In this document: positions 28,149-35,352 of the stretch, piece by piece
How the letters are laid out: every line of letters begins with the position of its first letter
Numbering within the stretch: position 1 is the stretch's first letter
Source: Rhodospirillaceae bacterium
Lineage (GTDB): Bacteria > Pseudomonadota > Alphaproteobacteria > Rhodospirillales > JABHCV01
Direction: 5' to 3'
NCBI GenBank assembly: GCA_018662005.1
Contig: JABJHA010000020.1
Span: 1 to 61,219 of the forward strand
Length of the DNA stretch: 61,219 nucleotides
The notes under the pieces: model-generated
What the model was told of the DNA's origin: nothing
What the model saw: the letters and a program-made list of their open reading frames with translations, nothing else
Databases searched by the model: none
Program-made: the position numbers and the translations under genes

Positions 28149-30691
28149 GCGCAGCATGGACACTGGCCTGGTCGTTGGCGCGAAGGGAATTGCGTGCGGG
28201 TCTTGCCGGTTTTCGCATTTTCCTCGCTTGCCTGGGCGTCGGTGTCGCCGCCATTGCCGCCGTCGGTACCATTAGTGCCTCGGTCATTGCCGGCCTGAAC
28301 AATAACGCCAAAAACCTGCTCGGCGGCGATTTTGACCTGCGCTTCCATAACCACGCCAACAGTGAAGACCAGGATCGCTACCTGATGGATCAGACTCGGT
28401 CACTTTCAAAAACGCTTGAATTGCGCGCCATGGCGACCCCTGCCGCAGGAACTGGCGCGGGCAAGCGTGGGCGTTCCTTGATCGAACTGAAGGGTGTCGA
28501 TGACGCCTATCCCTTAAGCGGCAACATGGTGTTAGCCCCGGCCCTGACTTTGGATGACGCACTGGCCAAACAAACCGGCGACACTTTCGGCGCAGTCGCC
28601 GACGCCAATTTACTGAAAAGACTGGGACTCGATTTGGGTGGCCGGGTCAAAGTCGGCGCCGCCACCTTGAGCATCACCGCCATCATCAAAAGCGAACCCG
28701 ACCGGGTCGCCAGTGTCCTCAGTTTCGGCCCCCGCCTGATGGTGTCCATGGCGGCCCTAGAGAAAACCGGGCTGATTAGACCTGGATCGCAAGCCCATTT
28801 CCATACCCGTGTACTGCTGGCCGCAGGCGTTGATCCTGAAGTCTGGCGGGAAAACCTGAACACCGTATTCCCCAAGGCCGGTTGGCGGGTCCGACAACCA
28901 AATGAGGCAGCGCCCGGCATCCGCCGCTTCATTGACCGGATGACGCTTTTCCTGAGTTTTGTCGGCCTGACCGCCTTGCTGGTTGGCGGCATCGGGGTGA
29001 CCAATGCTGTCGGCGGCTATCTGGACGGCAAAACCGCGACCATCGCCACGTTCAAATGCGTCGGCGCGCCGGGGGCGCTCGTCTTTAAAATTTATCTTCT
29101 GCAGGTGATGGTTTTAAGCGTGCTTGGCATCGGGGTCGGATTGATCTTCGGCGGCATCATTCCCGCCGTTGGGCTTGGCGCTGTCGCAAGCCAGATGCCG
29201 GTCGCCCCGGACATCGGTTTTTATCCAAAGCCTTTGGCGCTAGCCGCGGTCTTCGGTTTGCTAACGTCCCTGACATTTGCCATGTGGCCGTTGGGTCGGG
29301 CCCGGGAAATCCCGGCGGCGACCTTGTTTAGGGACGCCATCGCCCCATCAAACCTGAAACCCGGCCCGGCGGCCATGATCGCCGCTATTGCCGGTGTCGC
29401 GGCACTTGCCGGATTAACAATCATGAGCGCCAGCGATCGTTATTTTTCTTACTGGTTTGTCGGCGGGGCGCTTGTCACGGTTGGCTTGTTACGGTTAGGA
29501 GCGGCGCTTTTGGTGGGTTGGGCGACGCGTATGAAAAGCCCCAAAAATGCCGAACTGCGGCTCGCCCTGGCAAACATCCACCGGCCCGGGTCCAACGCCC
29601 CCAGCGTCGTTCTGTCACTGGGACTTGGCCTGTCCGTACTGGTTGCCGTCGCCCTTATTCAGGGCAATTTGAATTATCAGGTGAACGAACGCCTGCCGGA
29701 AGAAGCACCGGCATTTTTCTTCATCGACATCCAGCCGGGGCAGGTCGCGGCTTTTGACGAGACAGTAACCAGAGTAGCTGGAACAAAGGGTTTCAGGCGG
29801 ATGCCCAGCCTGCGCGGCCGAATTGTCAAAATCGATGGCACCCCGGTCGAAAAAGCCACCGTCGCACCAGGATCACAATGGGCCATTAATGGTGATCGGG
29901 CGCTGACCTCATCGGCCAATCCGACCGAAGGATCAAAGATCATCGAAGGGGAGTGGTGGGACGAGGCCTATTCAGGACCGCCGGTGATTTCCCTTGACGC
30001 CGGGCTTGCCAAAGGGTTTGGCATCGGTATCGGTGACACCTTGACCCTCAACGTGCTGGGCCGGGAGATTGAGGGAACCATCATGTCCTTGCGCGAAATC
30101 GACTGGCGATCCCTGCGCTTCGACTTCGCCATCATCCTGGCGCCCGGGCCGCTGGAGGGTGCTCCCCATACCCACATAGCCGCCGTCGAAGCGCCAGCGG
30201 AAATCGAAGAAGAGCTTGAAGATGCCGTCTCGAGCCGCTTTGCCAACATCACCTCTATCCGAGTCCGCGAGGCTCTTGAAGCCGCCGCCCATATTCTTGA
30301 AGGCATCGGCCAGGCCGTCCAGGGGACCTCGCTGATCACGATCATTGCCGGTTCATTGGTGCTGGCCGGAACCCTCGCCGCAGGCCAGCGCCGCCGCATT
30401 TATGACGCGGTGATCTTCAAGGTTCTGGGGGCGACACGGGGCCGTCTTCTTAAAGCCTTCGCCTTTGAATACGGCATTCTAGGGATCGCCACCGGGATCA
30501 TTTCAGCTGCTATCGGCACATTGACGGCCTGGGCGGTGATGGTTTTCCTGATGCGTGCGGGCTGGATCTTCCTTCCGCAAGTGGTCGCTATCACGGTTGC
30601 CATCTGCCTGTTTGTAACCGTCGTTGCGGGATATCTGGGTACCTGGAAAGCGCTTGGTGAAACGGCCTCGACCCACCTACGCAACAAATGA
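28139..30691 (+). CDS. ybbP: Large FtsX-family ABC permease, YbbP-like
   Basis: An 850-residue inner-membrane protein. Residues 8-45 hold the first helix (ARRELRAGLAGFRIFLACLG). FtsX-type membrane blocks lie at about 265-400 and 735-845, with a second pair of helices around 410-520 and large periplasmic domains between. Partner of YbbA. The visible start ATGGGTACTAGC lies wholly in the right end of the inserted element and lacks a clear ribosome-binding site. If the element is removed, the frame joins to ATG at 27895, changing MGTSAAW to MTASAAW and overlapping the ybbA end, the usual arrangement for such pairs. Confidence 0.88.
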   Translation: MGTSAAWTLAWSLARRELRAGLAGFRIFLACLGVGVAAIAAVGTISASVIAGLNNNAKNLLGGDFDLRFHNHANSEDQDRYLMDQTRSLSKTLELRAMATPAAGTGAGKRGRSLIELKGVDDAYPLSGNMVLAPALTLDDALAKQTGDTFGAVADANLLKRLGLDLGGRVKVGAATLSITAIIKSEPDRVASVLSFGPRLMVSMAALEKTGLIRPGSQAHFHTRVLLAAGVDPEVWRENLNTVFPKAGWRVRQPNEAAPGIRRFIDRMTLFLSFVGLTALLVGGIGVTNAVGGYLDGKTATIATFKCVGAPGALVFKIYLLQVMVLSVLGIGVGLIFGGIIPAVGLGAVASQMPVAPDIGFYPKPLALAAVFGLLTSLTFAMWPLGRAREIPAATLFRDAIAPSNLKPGPAAMIAAIAGVAALAGLTIMSASDRYFSYWFVGGALVTVGLLRLGAALLVGWATRMKSPKNAELRLALANIHRPGSNAPSVVLSLGLGLSVLVAVALIQGNLNYQVNERLPEEAPAFFFIDIQPGQVAAFDETVTRVAGTKGFRRMPSLRGRIVKIDGTPVEKATVAPGSQWAINGDRALTSSANPTEGSKIIEGEWWDEAYSGPPVISLDAGLAKGFGIGIGDTLTLNVLGREIEGTIMSLREIDWRSLRFDFAIILAPGPLEGAPHTHIAAVEAPAEIEEELEDAVSSRFANITSIRVREALEAAAHILEGIGQAVQGTSLITIIAGSLVLAGTLAAGQRRRIYDAVIFKVLGATRGRLLKAFAFEYGILGIATGIISAAIGTLTAWAVMVFLMRAGWIFLPQVVAITVAICLFVTVVAGYLGTWKALGETASTHLRNK

Positions 30692-30709
30692 TCTGTTACT
30701 CTTTGTTAC

Positions 30710-30737
30710 AAGCATCGCCTTGATTTCGGATGCTTTT
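30710..30737 (+). terminator. Intrinsic terminator after ybbP
   Basis: AAGCATC (30710-30716) pairs with GATGCTT (30729-30735) and runs into TTTT. The stem is modest but correctly placed between ybbP and the next gene. Confidence 0.6.
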
Positions 30738-30785
30738 CTGCCATATTAAACAAAGATTGTTTTTTGACAGCAAAAGAGGTTTTCC

Positions 30786-31550
30786 ATGGTTTCCGATCCC
30801 AACAGCAGATTTACATTAAGCACCCACGCGGCAGGCGGCGCACAGGCCGACGCAAGCGTCGAAATTGATGCCGGTCTGCGCGAATATATGCTCAGGGTTT
30901 ATAACTATATGGCTTCAGGGCTGGCCCTGACAGGTATCATCGCCTATTTCAGCGCCAACACCCCGGCCATCCTCAATATGCTGTACGTTGCCGGCCCGGA
31001 CGGCATGGTTCAACCGACCGGACTTGCCTGGATCGCCATGCTGTCGCCTTTTGCCTTCATTCTGGCGCTGTCATTCGGCATCAACAAGATGCAGGCATCG
31101 ACCGCCCAGGCTGTATTCTGGGCCTTTGCCGCCGTGATGGGCCTTTCCCTGGCCAATATTTTCCTTGTCTACACTGGTGCTTCGGTGACAAGGGTGTTTT
31201 TCATCACCGCCGGAACGTTTGCCGGGATGAGCCTTTATGGCTACACCACCAAGCGTGACCTGACAGCTATGGGGTCGTTCCTGATGATGGGCCTGTTCGG
31301 CATCATCATCGCCATGGTCGTCAACATATTCATGCAATCATCAGCCCTGCACTTCGTTATTTCGGTGCTCGGCGTGCTGATCTTCGTCGGCCTGACCGCC
31401 TACGACACCCAGAAAATCAAATCTGTGTACGAAGAAGCCGATGGCGCAGAAGTGATGACCAAAAAGGCGATCATGGGTGCGCTGACCCTGTATCTGGACT
31501 TCATCAACCTGTTTCTCATGCTGTTGAGGTTGTTCGGGGAAAGAAGGTAA
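30786..31550 (+). CDS. Bax inhibitor-1 / YccA family membrane protein
   Basis: A 254-residue protein with seven predicted helices. The first helix follows LREYMLRVYNYMASGLALTG and the last carries ALTLYLDFINLFLMLLRLFG, both signatures of the BI-1/YccA family. In bacteria these are putative calcium-leak channels or FtsH-interacting proteins of the inner membrane; the role here is inferred. AGAGG precedes the ATG. A palindromic repeat follows the stop. Confidence 0.92.
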   Translation: MVSDPNSRFTLSTHAAGGAQADASVEIDAGLREYMLRVYNYMASGLALTGIIAYFSANTPAILNMLYVAGPDGMVQPTGLAWIAMLSPFAFILALSFGINKMQASTAQAVFWAFAAVMGLSLANIFLVYTGASVTRVFFITAGTFAGMSLYGYTTKRDLTAMGSFLMMGLFGIIIAMVVNIFMQSSALHFVISVLGVLIFVGLTAYDTQKIKSVYEEADGAEVMTKKAIMGALTLYLDFINLFLMLLRLFGERR

Positions 31551-31562
31551 GCCTTTAGGTTC

Positions 31563-31764
31563 AAGCCCCTCATTAAGGATCAGGCCCCTCAAGCGCCGGG
31601 CGTTCGCTCCGCTCTCTTGGCTGGGTCTCTGGAAGTCAAAATAAAAATGGCGACAGGAAAATATCCTGTCGCCATTTATTCTTGGTTCCCCAAGCCCGCG
31701 ACTGCGGGCCGCCGCCACTGCGGCGAGCCAAGGGGTCGGAGACCCCGCCCGGCGCTTGAGGGGC
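31563..31764. repeat. Second type of palindromic insertion with a central hairpin
   Basis: GCCCCTCAAGCGCCGGGCG (31584-31602) and its exact reverse complement (31746-31764) enclose a perfect 14-base stem, AAATGGCGACAGGA/TCCTGTCGCCATTT (31645-31677), which can also serve as a terminator (better on the minus strand, where Ts follow). The outer AAGCCCCTC is repeated at 31563. The sequence is unrelated to the TA-flanked elements. It lies between the BI-1 stop and the J-domain gene stop, so it also acts as the convergent intergenic spacer. Confidence 0.6.
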
Positions 31765-31771
31765 TTCTATA

Positions 31772-32449
31772 TTAAGCAGCCCCGCGTTTCAGGTGGTCCA
31801 TGGCCTCGTTTAGCTGGCTCATGCGATCGTGGTCGCCGTGGCCGCTGTCGGGGTGGTGAATGCTGGCCAGGGTGCGAAAGCGGGATTTCATGGATTTACC
31901 ATCGGGCAAGCTGCCCGGCGGAAAGCCGAGAATATGAAGGGCGTCGTTGCGATTTTTAATGCCCTGGGGCAGGGGCTGGAAGGACAGGGCAGAGATAATC
32001 GAGCGCAACCGGTCCAGTTCCTCGCGGGCCTCGTGCATCATGCTTTCATCGACAACCGGCGCTGCTGGCTGTTCGATGCCGCCGCTCAGGCTGATATCCA
32101 CCGCTCCTTTATCAATTGATAACGCCACCCCTAGGGCCCGACGCAGGGTCACTGCGTCATAACCGGGGGCCATACGCACTTGCAGGCGGGGTTTGCGCTG
32201 CCAGGGTTTGCCCTTGGCGGCACCGGATTTCAGAACAACGGTTTCACGGTCACCGGCCAGCGGCCCGCCCGGGTCGGGAAAATCGAAAATTTCTTCGGCG
32301 TTGACAACCAGAACCACCGAACGGGCAAGGTCGGCGACATTAACCCGGCGTTTGTCGGCCAGGGCCATTACCGCATCACGAAAATCAGTCGAGCAGGGAA
32401 TCGTATAGGAGTGCTTGCGGTTCGGAGCAGCTTTGGCAGTCATCTTCAC
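31772..32449 (-). CDS. J-domain protein
   Basis: A 225-residue protein whose only recognisable part is a C-terminal J domain: DALHILGFPPGS, KSRFRTLASIHHPDSG (HPD at 199-201) and SQLNEAMDHLK. The intact HPD should allow it to stimulate an Hsp70 (DnaK). The first 130 residues (RDAVMALADKRRVNVADLAR onward) are basic and unassigned. This layout, N-terminal unknown region plus short C-terminal J domain, is seen in alphaproteobacterial DnaJ-like proteins of unknown client. Confidence 0.8.
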   Translation of the reverse strand: MKMTAKAAPNRKHSYTIPCSTDFRDAVMALADKRRVNVADLARSVVLVVNAEEIFDFPDPGGPLAGDRETVVLKSGAAKGKPWQRKPRLQVRMAPGYDAVTLRRALGVALSIDKGAVDISLSGGIEQPAAPVVDESMMHEAREELDRLRSIISALSFQPLPQGIKNRNDALHILGFPPGSLPDGKSMKSRFRTLASIHHPDSGHGDHDRMSQLNEAMDHLKRGAA

Positions 32450-33352
32450 GTCAATCCTGTTGGCGGGACAAGCCCGGTAATCAGTCCCGCAATAGGAACA
32501 GATTATGGTTAACGATTGGTTGATAGGGCGTCTTTGCCAAGGCCCGGCAGGCCGGTCATTTTAGCAGGATTAAGGAAAGTTCAGGGTTTTCCCCGTTTTA
32601 GCGCAAAAGACTCGCCGCCACCGCCTCTAAACAAGATAACAGGGGGCCATTCTTACACCGCCGGGGTGTTCTAACCCAGTCAGACGGTTCCGCTTCAGGA
32701 CCATCGTAACTGCATATGTTGTTGTTTTTCCTTTCTGGGACGAAAGTGTTAAAGCAATCTTTATAAATCGGTTGATCCGTTGTAACTATTTGTTTTTATT
32801 TATGTTTTTTCGGATTTAACAATTGGAAAATTGACAAATTTCGGGCTCAACTGGCCCTCGCAGGCGCCTTTCAGGTAAAAACCGCTAACGGACTGCGGCC
32901 ATCGCCTGTCCTCCAGAGATCGCTCCAACGCTCATTCGGCGTTTATTGAGAAAGTGATACGAAGTTTAAAGACAGGGCCAACGGGAAAACTCACAAACCT
33001 GGCCTGATAATAAATTTCTGCTTTTGAAGGTGTCTCTCCCGCAGGGGCAATAAAAATCCCAAAAAGCAAAATAATTTTCCAGGCGCAAGCCCGATTAAAT
33101 TATTGTTGAAGTGAAGTGACTTTATCTTTTTGATCAGTTCGGCATTCTTCCATGGCCAAAATAGATCTTGAAAAGCGCCAAAATTTTTATCCATCGCAGC
33201 CCCTTAATACGGCCCCGTAAAGGCCCGAACAAAGACACGGGCACAGCTATATCCGGGCCTGGGTGTAATTTTCTAATTTTCATGATTAAGTGAAATTTTC
33301 TTTTTATTTTCAATGTAGTACGGTTGCGAAATGATTATTTTTCGCCTGTTTT
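32450..33352. other. Gene-poor stretch
   Basis: 900 bases with no strong gene. It includes an AT-rich part (about 32710-32850) and small hairpins such as ACACCGCCGGGGTGT near 32655. The only candidate is the 67-codon frame at 32991-33194 (listed separately). A short degenerate frame on the minus strand near 32890-32950 ends after 16 codons. I see no riboswitch or tRNA. Together with the broken frame and element downstream it looks like decayed accessory sequence. Confidence 0.5.
32991..33194 (-). CDS. Possible small protein, unknown
   Basis: 67 codons starting MDKNFGAFQDLFWPWKNAEL, with AAGGGG five bases before the ATG, a good ribosome-binding site. The first 40 residues look protein-like (aromatic and amphipathic); the rest, KLFCFLGFLLPLRERH, less so. 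No family recognised. It could be a genuine small gene or a decayed fragment. Confidence 0.3.
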   Translation of the reverse strand: MDKNFGAFQDLFWPWKNAELIKKIKSLHFNNNLIGLAPGKLFCFLGFLLPLRERHLQKQKFIIRPGL

Positions 33353-33625
33353 ATGGAATTTCCCGACCCATTCCACTGCCGTAAAAATGCCACCCCTGCC
33401 CTTCTTGAATAGCGCCCGGCGCAACACCCCTGGGAGGGGCTTGTTTCGTTCACCCAATGGGACCGGGACGCAGGCCGGTTTAACCCCGACACGGGCGTGC
33501 TCGATGATGAATTCTTCATTGCGAAACACCAAAAAGCCATCACCCCAACACCGACAAAGGGTTCAGGTGCAGGGCAGCGATTCGGAAACCCAACGGTTTT
33601 CCTCAATCCTGAAACTAGTGGATAA
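33353..33625 (+). pseudogene. Possible decayed small gene with an in-frame TAG
   Basis: From ATG 33353 the frame reads MEFPDPFHCRKNATPALLE, hits TAG (33410-33412), then continues in the same frame RPAQHPWEGLVSFTQWDRDA for 70 codons to TAA at 33623, inside the left end of the inserted element. The second part has balanced, protein-like composition (NPDTGVLDDEFFIAKHQKAI). No family recognised and no clear ribosome-binding site. One substitution would rejoin the two parts, so a broken gene of about 90 codons is the simplest reading. Confidence 0.35.
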
Positions 33626-33882
33626 AATCTAACATATGGCACCCATACGATTTCATTTCCTGATTTCTCGGTAGGAGAGGCCCCGCAGGCGATGCCAAAG
33701 CATCGTTGAGGGAACTCGACGCCCCGAGAAGCCAGGAAATGGAACCCGAAGGGCGTCTTCTCAAGCCCACCGAATACGTTACCCAAGGCTTGTGATGCGT
33801 GGCATCACGGCGCATTGGGTGCCTTTTCGGATGAACTTGAGAAGCCATCGTATGGGTACCATATGTTAGATTTTATCCACTA
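33616..33882. mobile_element. TA-flanked palindromic element with a conserved multi-helix fold (copy B)
   Basis: TA (33616-33617), a 263-base element from GTGGATAAAATC to GATTTTATCCAC, TA (33881-33882). The outer 36 bases (33616-33651 with 33847-33882) pair with one mismatch. The core has CATTTCCTG/CAGGAAATG plus TTCTCGG/CCGAGAA (33654-33671 with 33724-33741), hairpins CGATGC-CAAA-GCATCG and CGTTGAG-GGAA-CTCGACG, fixed AACCCGAAGGGCG, CTTCTCAAG/CTTGAGAAG (33757-33765 with 33836-33844), ACCCAA/TTGGGT and GTGATG-CGTGG-CATCAC (33792-33808). No coding capacity, so it would need a transposase in trans. It is followed by msrA. Confidence 0.8.
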
Positions 33883-33947
33883 CCGGTGGACGCAATCCAA
33901 ACAATGACTACATATTAGGTTCAGATTTTTAATGATCGGAGCGATTG

Positions 33948-34421
33948 ATGGAAAAAGCAACATTCGGCGCCGGCTGCTTCTGGGGGGTCGAGGTGGCCTT
34001 CCGAAGGCTTGAAGGTGTCAAGGCGACGACCGTCGGTTATCTGGGCGGTGCCTTGAAAGATCCGACTTATCAGGACGTCTGCAGCGGCCAGACGGGCCAT
34101 GCGGAAGTTGTCGAGGTAACATTTGACCCGGCGTTGGTCGATTATCAGGCCCTGCTTGATCTTTTCTGGGCCTGCCATGATCCCACGACCCTAAACCGCC
34201 AGGGCCCGGATATGGGAACCCAATACCGCTCGGCGATCTTTTTTCATGGGCCGGAACAAAAAGCCAAGGCAGAAGCCTCTATCGACGCCCATACGAAGGC
34301 TGCCACCTTTGCCAATCCGATCGTTACGGAAGTTACGGCTACCTCAACTTTTTATGCAGCCGAGGCTTATCATCAGCAGTATCTGGAGAAACGCGGCATG
34401 GCGAGTTGCCATATCCCCTGA
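33948..34421 (+). CDS. msrA: Peptide-methionine (S)-S-oxide reductase
   Basis: 157 residues from the ATG at 33948 (TTG 33945 directly before it is an alternative). FGAGCFWGVE holds the catalytic Cys near residue 10, GYLGG and the HDPTTLNRQGPDMGTQYRS block bind the substrate, and the C-terminal MASCHIP carries a resolving Cys. It repairs methionine sulfoxide in proteins in the cytoplasm. Length is short-normal for the family. A TA-flanked element lies immediately upstream, so its promoter could be in or near the element. Confidence 0.95.
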   Translation: MEKATFGAGCFWGVEVAFRRLEGVKATTVGYLGGALKDPTYQDVCSGQTGHAEVVEVTFDPALVDYQALLDLFWACHDPTTLNRQGPDMGTQYRSAIFFHGPEQKAKAEASIDAHTKAATFANPIVTEVTATSTFYAAEAYHQQYLEKRGMASCHIP

Positions 34422-34423
34422 TT

Positions 34424-34759
34424 TCAGGCGCGCACAACACTGGTCATGAAGGTATCCTTGTCGCTTTCCAGCTCGAAAAGTACCTTCACCGCCTTCTTGA
34501 ACGGGTCATTTCCGGCCGCTTCAATACCGACGGACCATTTGCCGTAACAGTGGTCGCGCAACCAGTCATACAAAATGGCCAGCGGCTCGCTGGATTTATA
34601 ATAAACACCAAAAGGCAGGCCGCGGCGGTCAATCGCCTGGCGTCTGTTGCCCTGGCGTCGTTCCTTCCCCGTCCAGGGCGCAACGGTACACCGCCGGTCG
34701 GACTGCTCACGCCGGTCGCTACTCTTTCGTTCAAGATGTTCGGGTTTGTCGTCGACCAT
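34424..34759 (-). CDS. Uncharacterised basic protein
   Basis: 111 residues. The N-terminal half is very rich in Arg, Asp and Glu with repeated RR-x-x-DRR units (KSSDRREQSDRRC, ERRQGNRRQAIDRRG), a pattern often seen before PilZ or other signalling domains. The second half (SEPLAILYDWLRDHCYGKWS, then FELESDKDTFMTSV) is folded-looking but unassigned. It is transcribed after the FlaF-like gene, from which it is separated by two palindromes. Confidence 0.6.
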   Translation of the reverse strand: MVDDKPEHLERKSSDRREQSDRRCTVAPWTGKERRQGNRRQAIDRRGLPFGVYYKSSEPLAILYDWLRDHCYGKWSVGIEAAGNDPFKKAVKVLFELESDKDTFMTSVVRA

Positions 34760-34789
34760 TAAAAGCCCTTTATTAAAAGAGCCATCACC

Positions 34790-34919
34790 CTAGTGTCCTG
34801 CACCAGTTATTCATATCATGAATTACTGGTATCAGCAGGCCACGTATATATTGAATCTCGTGTGATGGCTCTGAAGTATGGATCAATTATTGAGCCATAC
34901 TTCAGAGCCATCACACTAG
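34790..34919. repeat. Two adjacent palindromes bounded by CTAG
   Basis: CTAG stands at 34790-34793 and 34916-34919. The first palindrome pairs ACCAGTTATTCAT with ATGAATTACTGGT (34802-34830), one mismatch, flanked by CCTGC/GCAGG. The second has perfect 21-base arms (34861-34881 with 34895-34915; TGTGATGGCTCTGAAGTATG is its first 20 bases) around TCAAT-T-ATTGA. AGAGCCATCAC also occurs just left of the first CTAG. No T-run follows, so it resembles a miniature mobile element more than a terminator. Its right CTAG supplies the stop of the FlaF-like gene. Confidence 0.6.
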
Positions 34920-35266
34920 TCGCTTTTCTCGGCGCCTTCCAGCAGGCCTTCGGAAATTTGCAGATTGATATTTATCAACGTTGTCAGGGCATGTTCTGTG
35001 ATGGCGCTACCCTGATTTCGGGTGGTGGCGACGACATACTTTGACAACCGCACCAGATTTTCCTTCACATCACCGGGCATGCTGTTATCCGGACCGGAAA
35101 CGGTCGCCCGAATGGCCACCCAGAGGTCATGATTGTTACTCAATGCTGCTTCCAGAATACTCACTTCACCGCCGTCATTACCAAGGCGGGCCTGATCAAG
35201 CAACACCGCAGCCTCCATCAGACAGTAGGCATCTTCTTCCTGTGCGAGCAGTTCCTCAGCTGTCAT
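34916..35266 (-). CDS. FlaF-like flagellin regulator
   Basis: A 116-residue, mostly helical protein. The central part, ALSNNHDLWVAIRATVSGPD, then PGDVKENLVRLSKYVV, follows the FlaF family pattern (N-x-x-L-W-x-x-x, D-x-x-N-x-x-P, L-x-x-L-x-x-x-V), and the tail LININLQISEGLLEG fits the FlaF C-terminus. FlaF promotes flagellin secretion and translation opposite FlbT in alphaproteobacteria. No flagellin gene is near, so it may be an orphan or a diverged relative. Its TAG stop lies at the CTAG edge of a palindromic repeat. Confidence 0.55.
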   Translation of the reverse strand: MTAEELLAQEEDAYCLMEAAVLLDQARLGNDGGEVSILEAALSNNHDLWVAIRATVSGPDNSMPGDVKENLVRLSKYVVATTRNQGSAITEHALTTLININLQISEGLLEGAEKSD

Positions 35267-35352
35267 CGGTCAGTCCTCCAACACAATATATGTATTTATA
35301 TCGTGATCGGATGAAGACAATACTAACAAGGCGTACAATTAAAATGAGCTGA

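Noticed and set aside
27895-28149. 84-codon frame starting MTAS that reads into the inserted element
   Set aside because: Its ATG is best explained as the original ybbP start now cut off by the element; the rest is element sequence in an arbitrary frame.
33324-33632. 102-codon plus-strand frame beginning MRNDYF
   Set aside because: It overlaps the more protein-like frame at 33353-33625 in a different phase and has Ser/Arg/Pro-rich noise composition.
33310-33786. 158-codon minus-strand frame across the decayed region and half of copy B
   Set aside because: It crosses the element boundary and a stem of the fold; composition is not protein-like and no start signal is seen.
34861-34915. Large perfect hairpin as an intrinsic terminator for the FlaF-like gene
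   Set aside because: No T-run on either strand and a second palindrome with CTAG edges next to it, so a mobile-element origin fits better.
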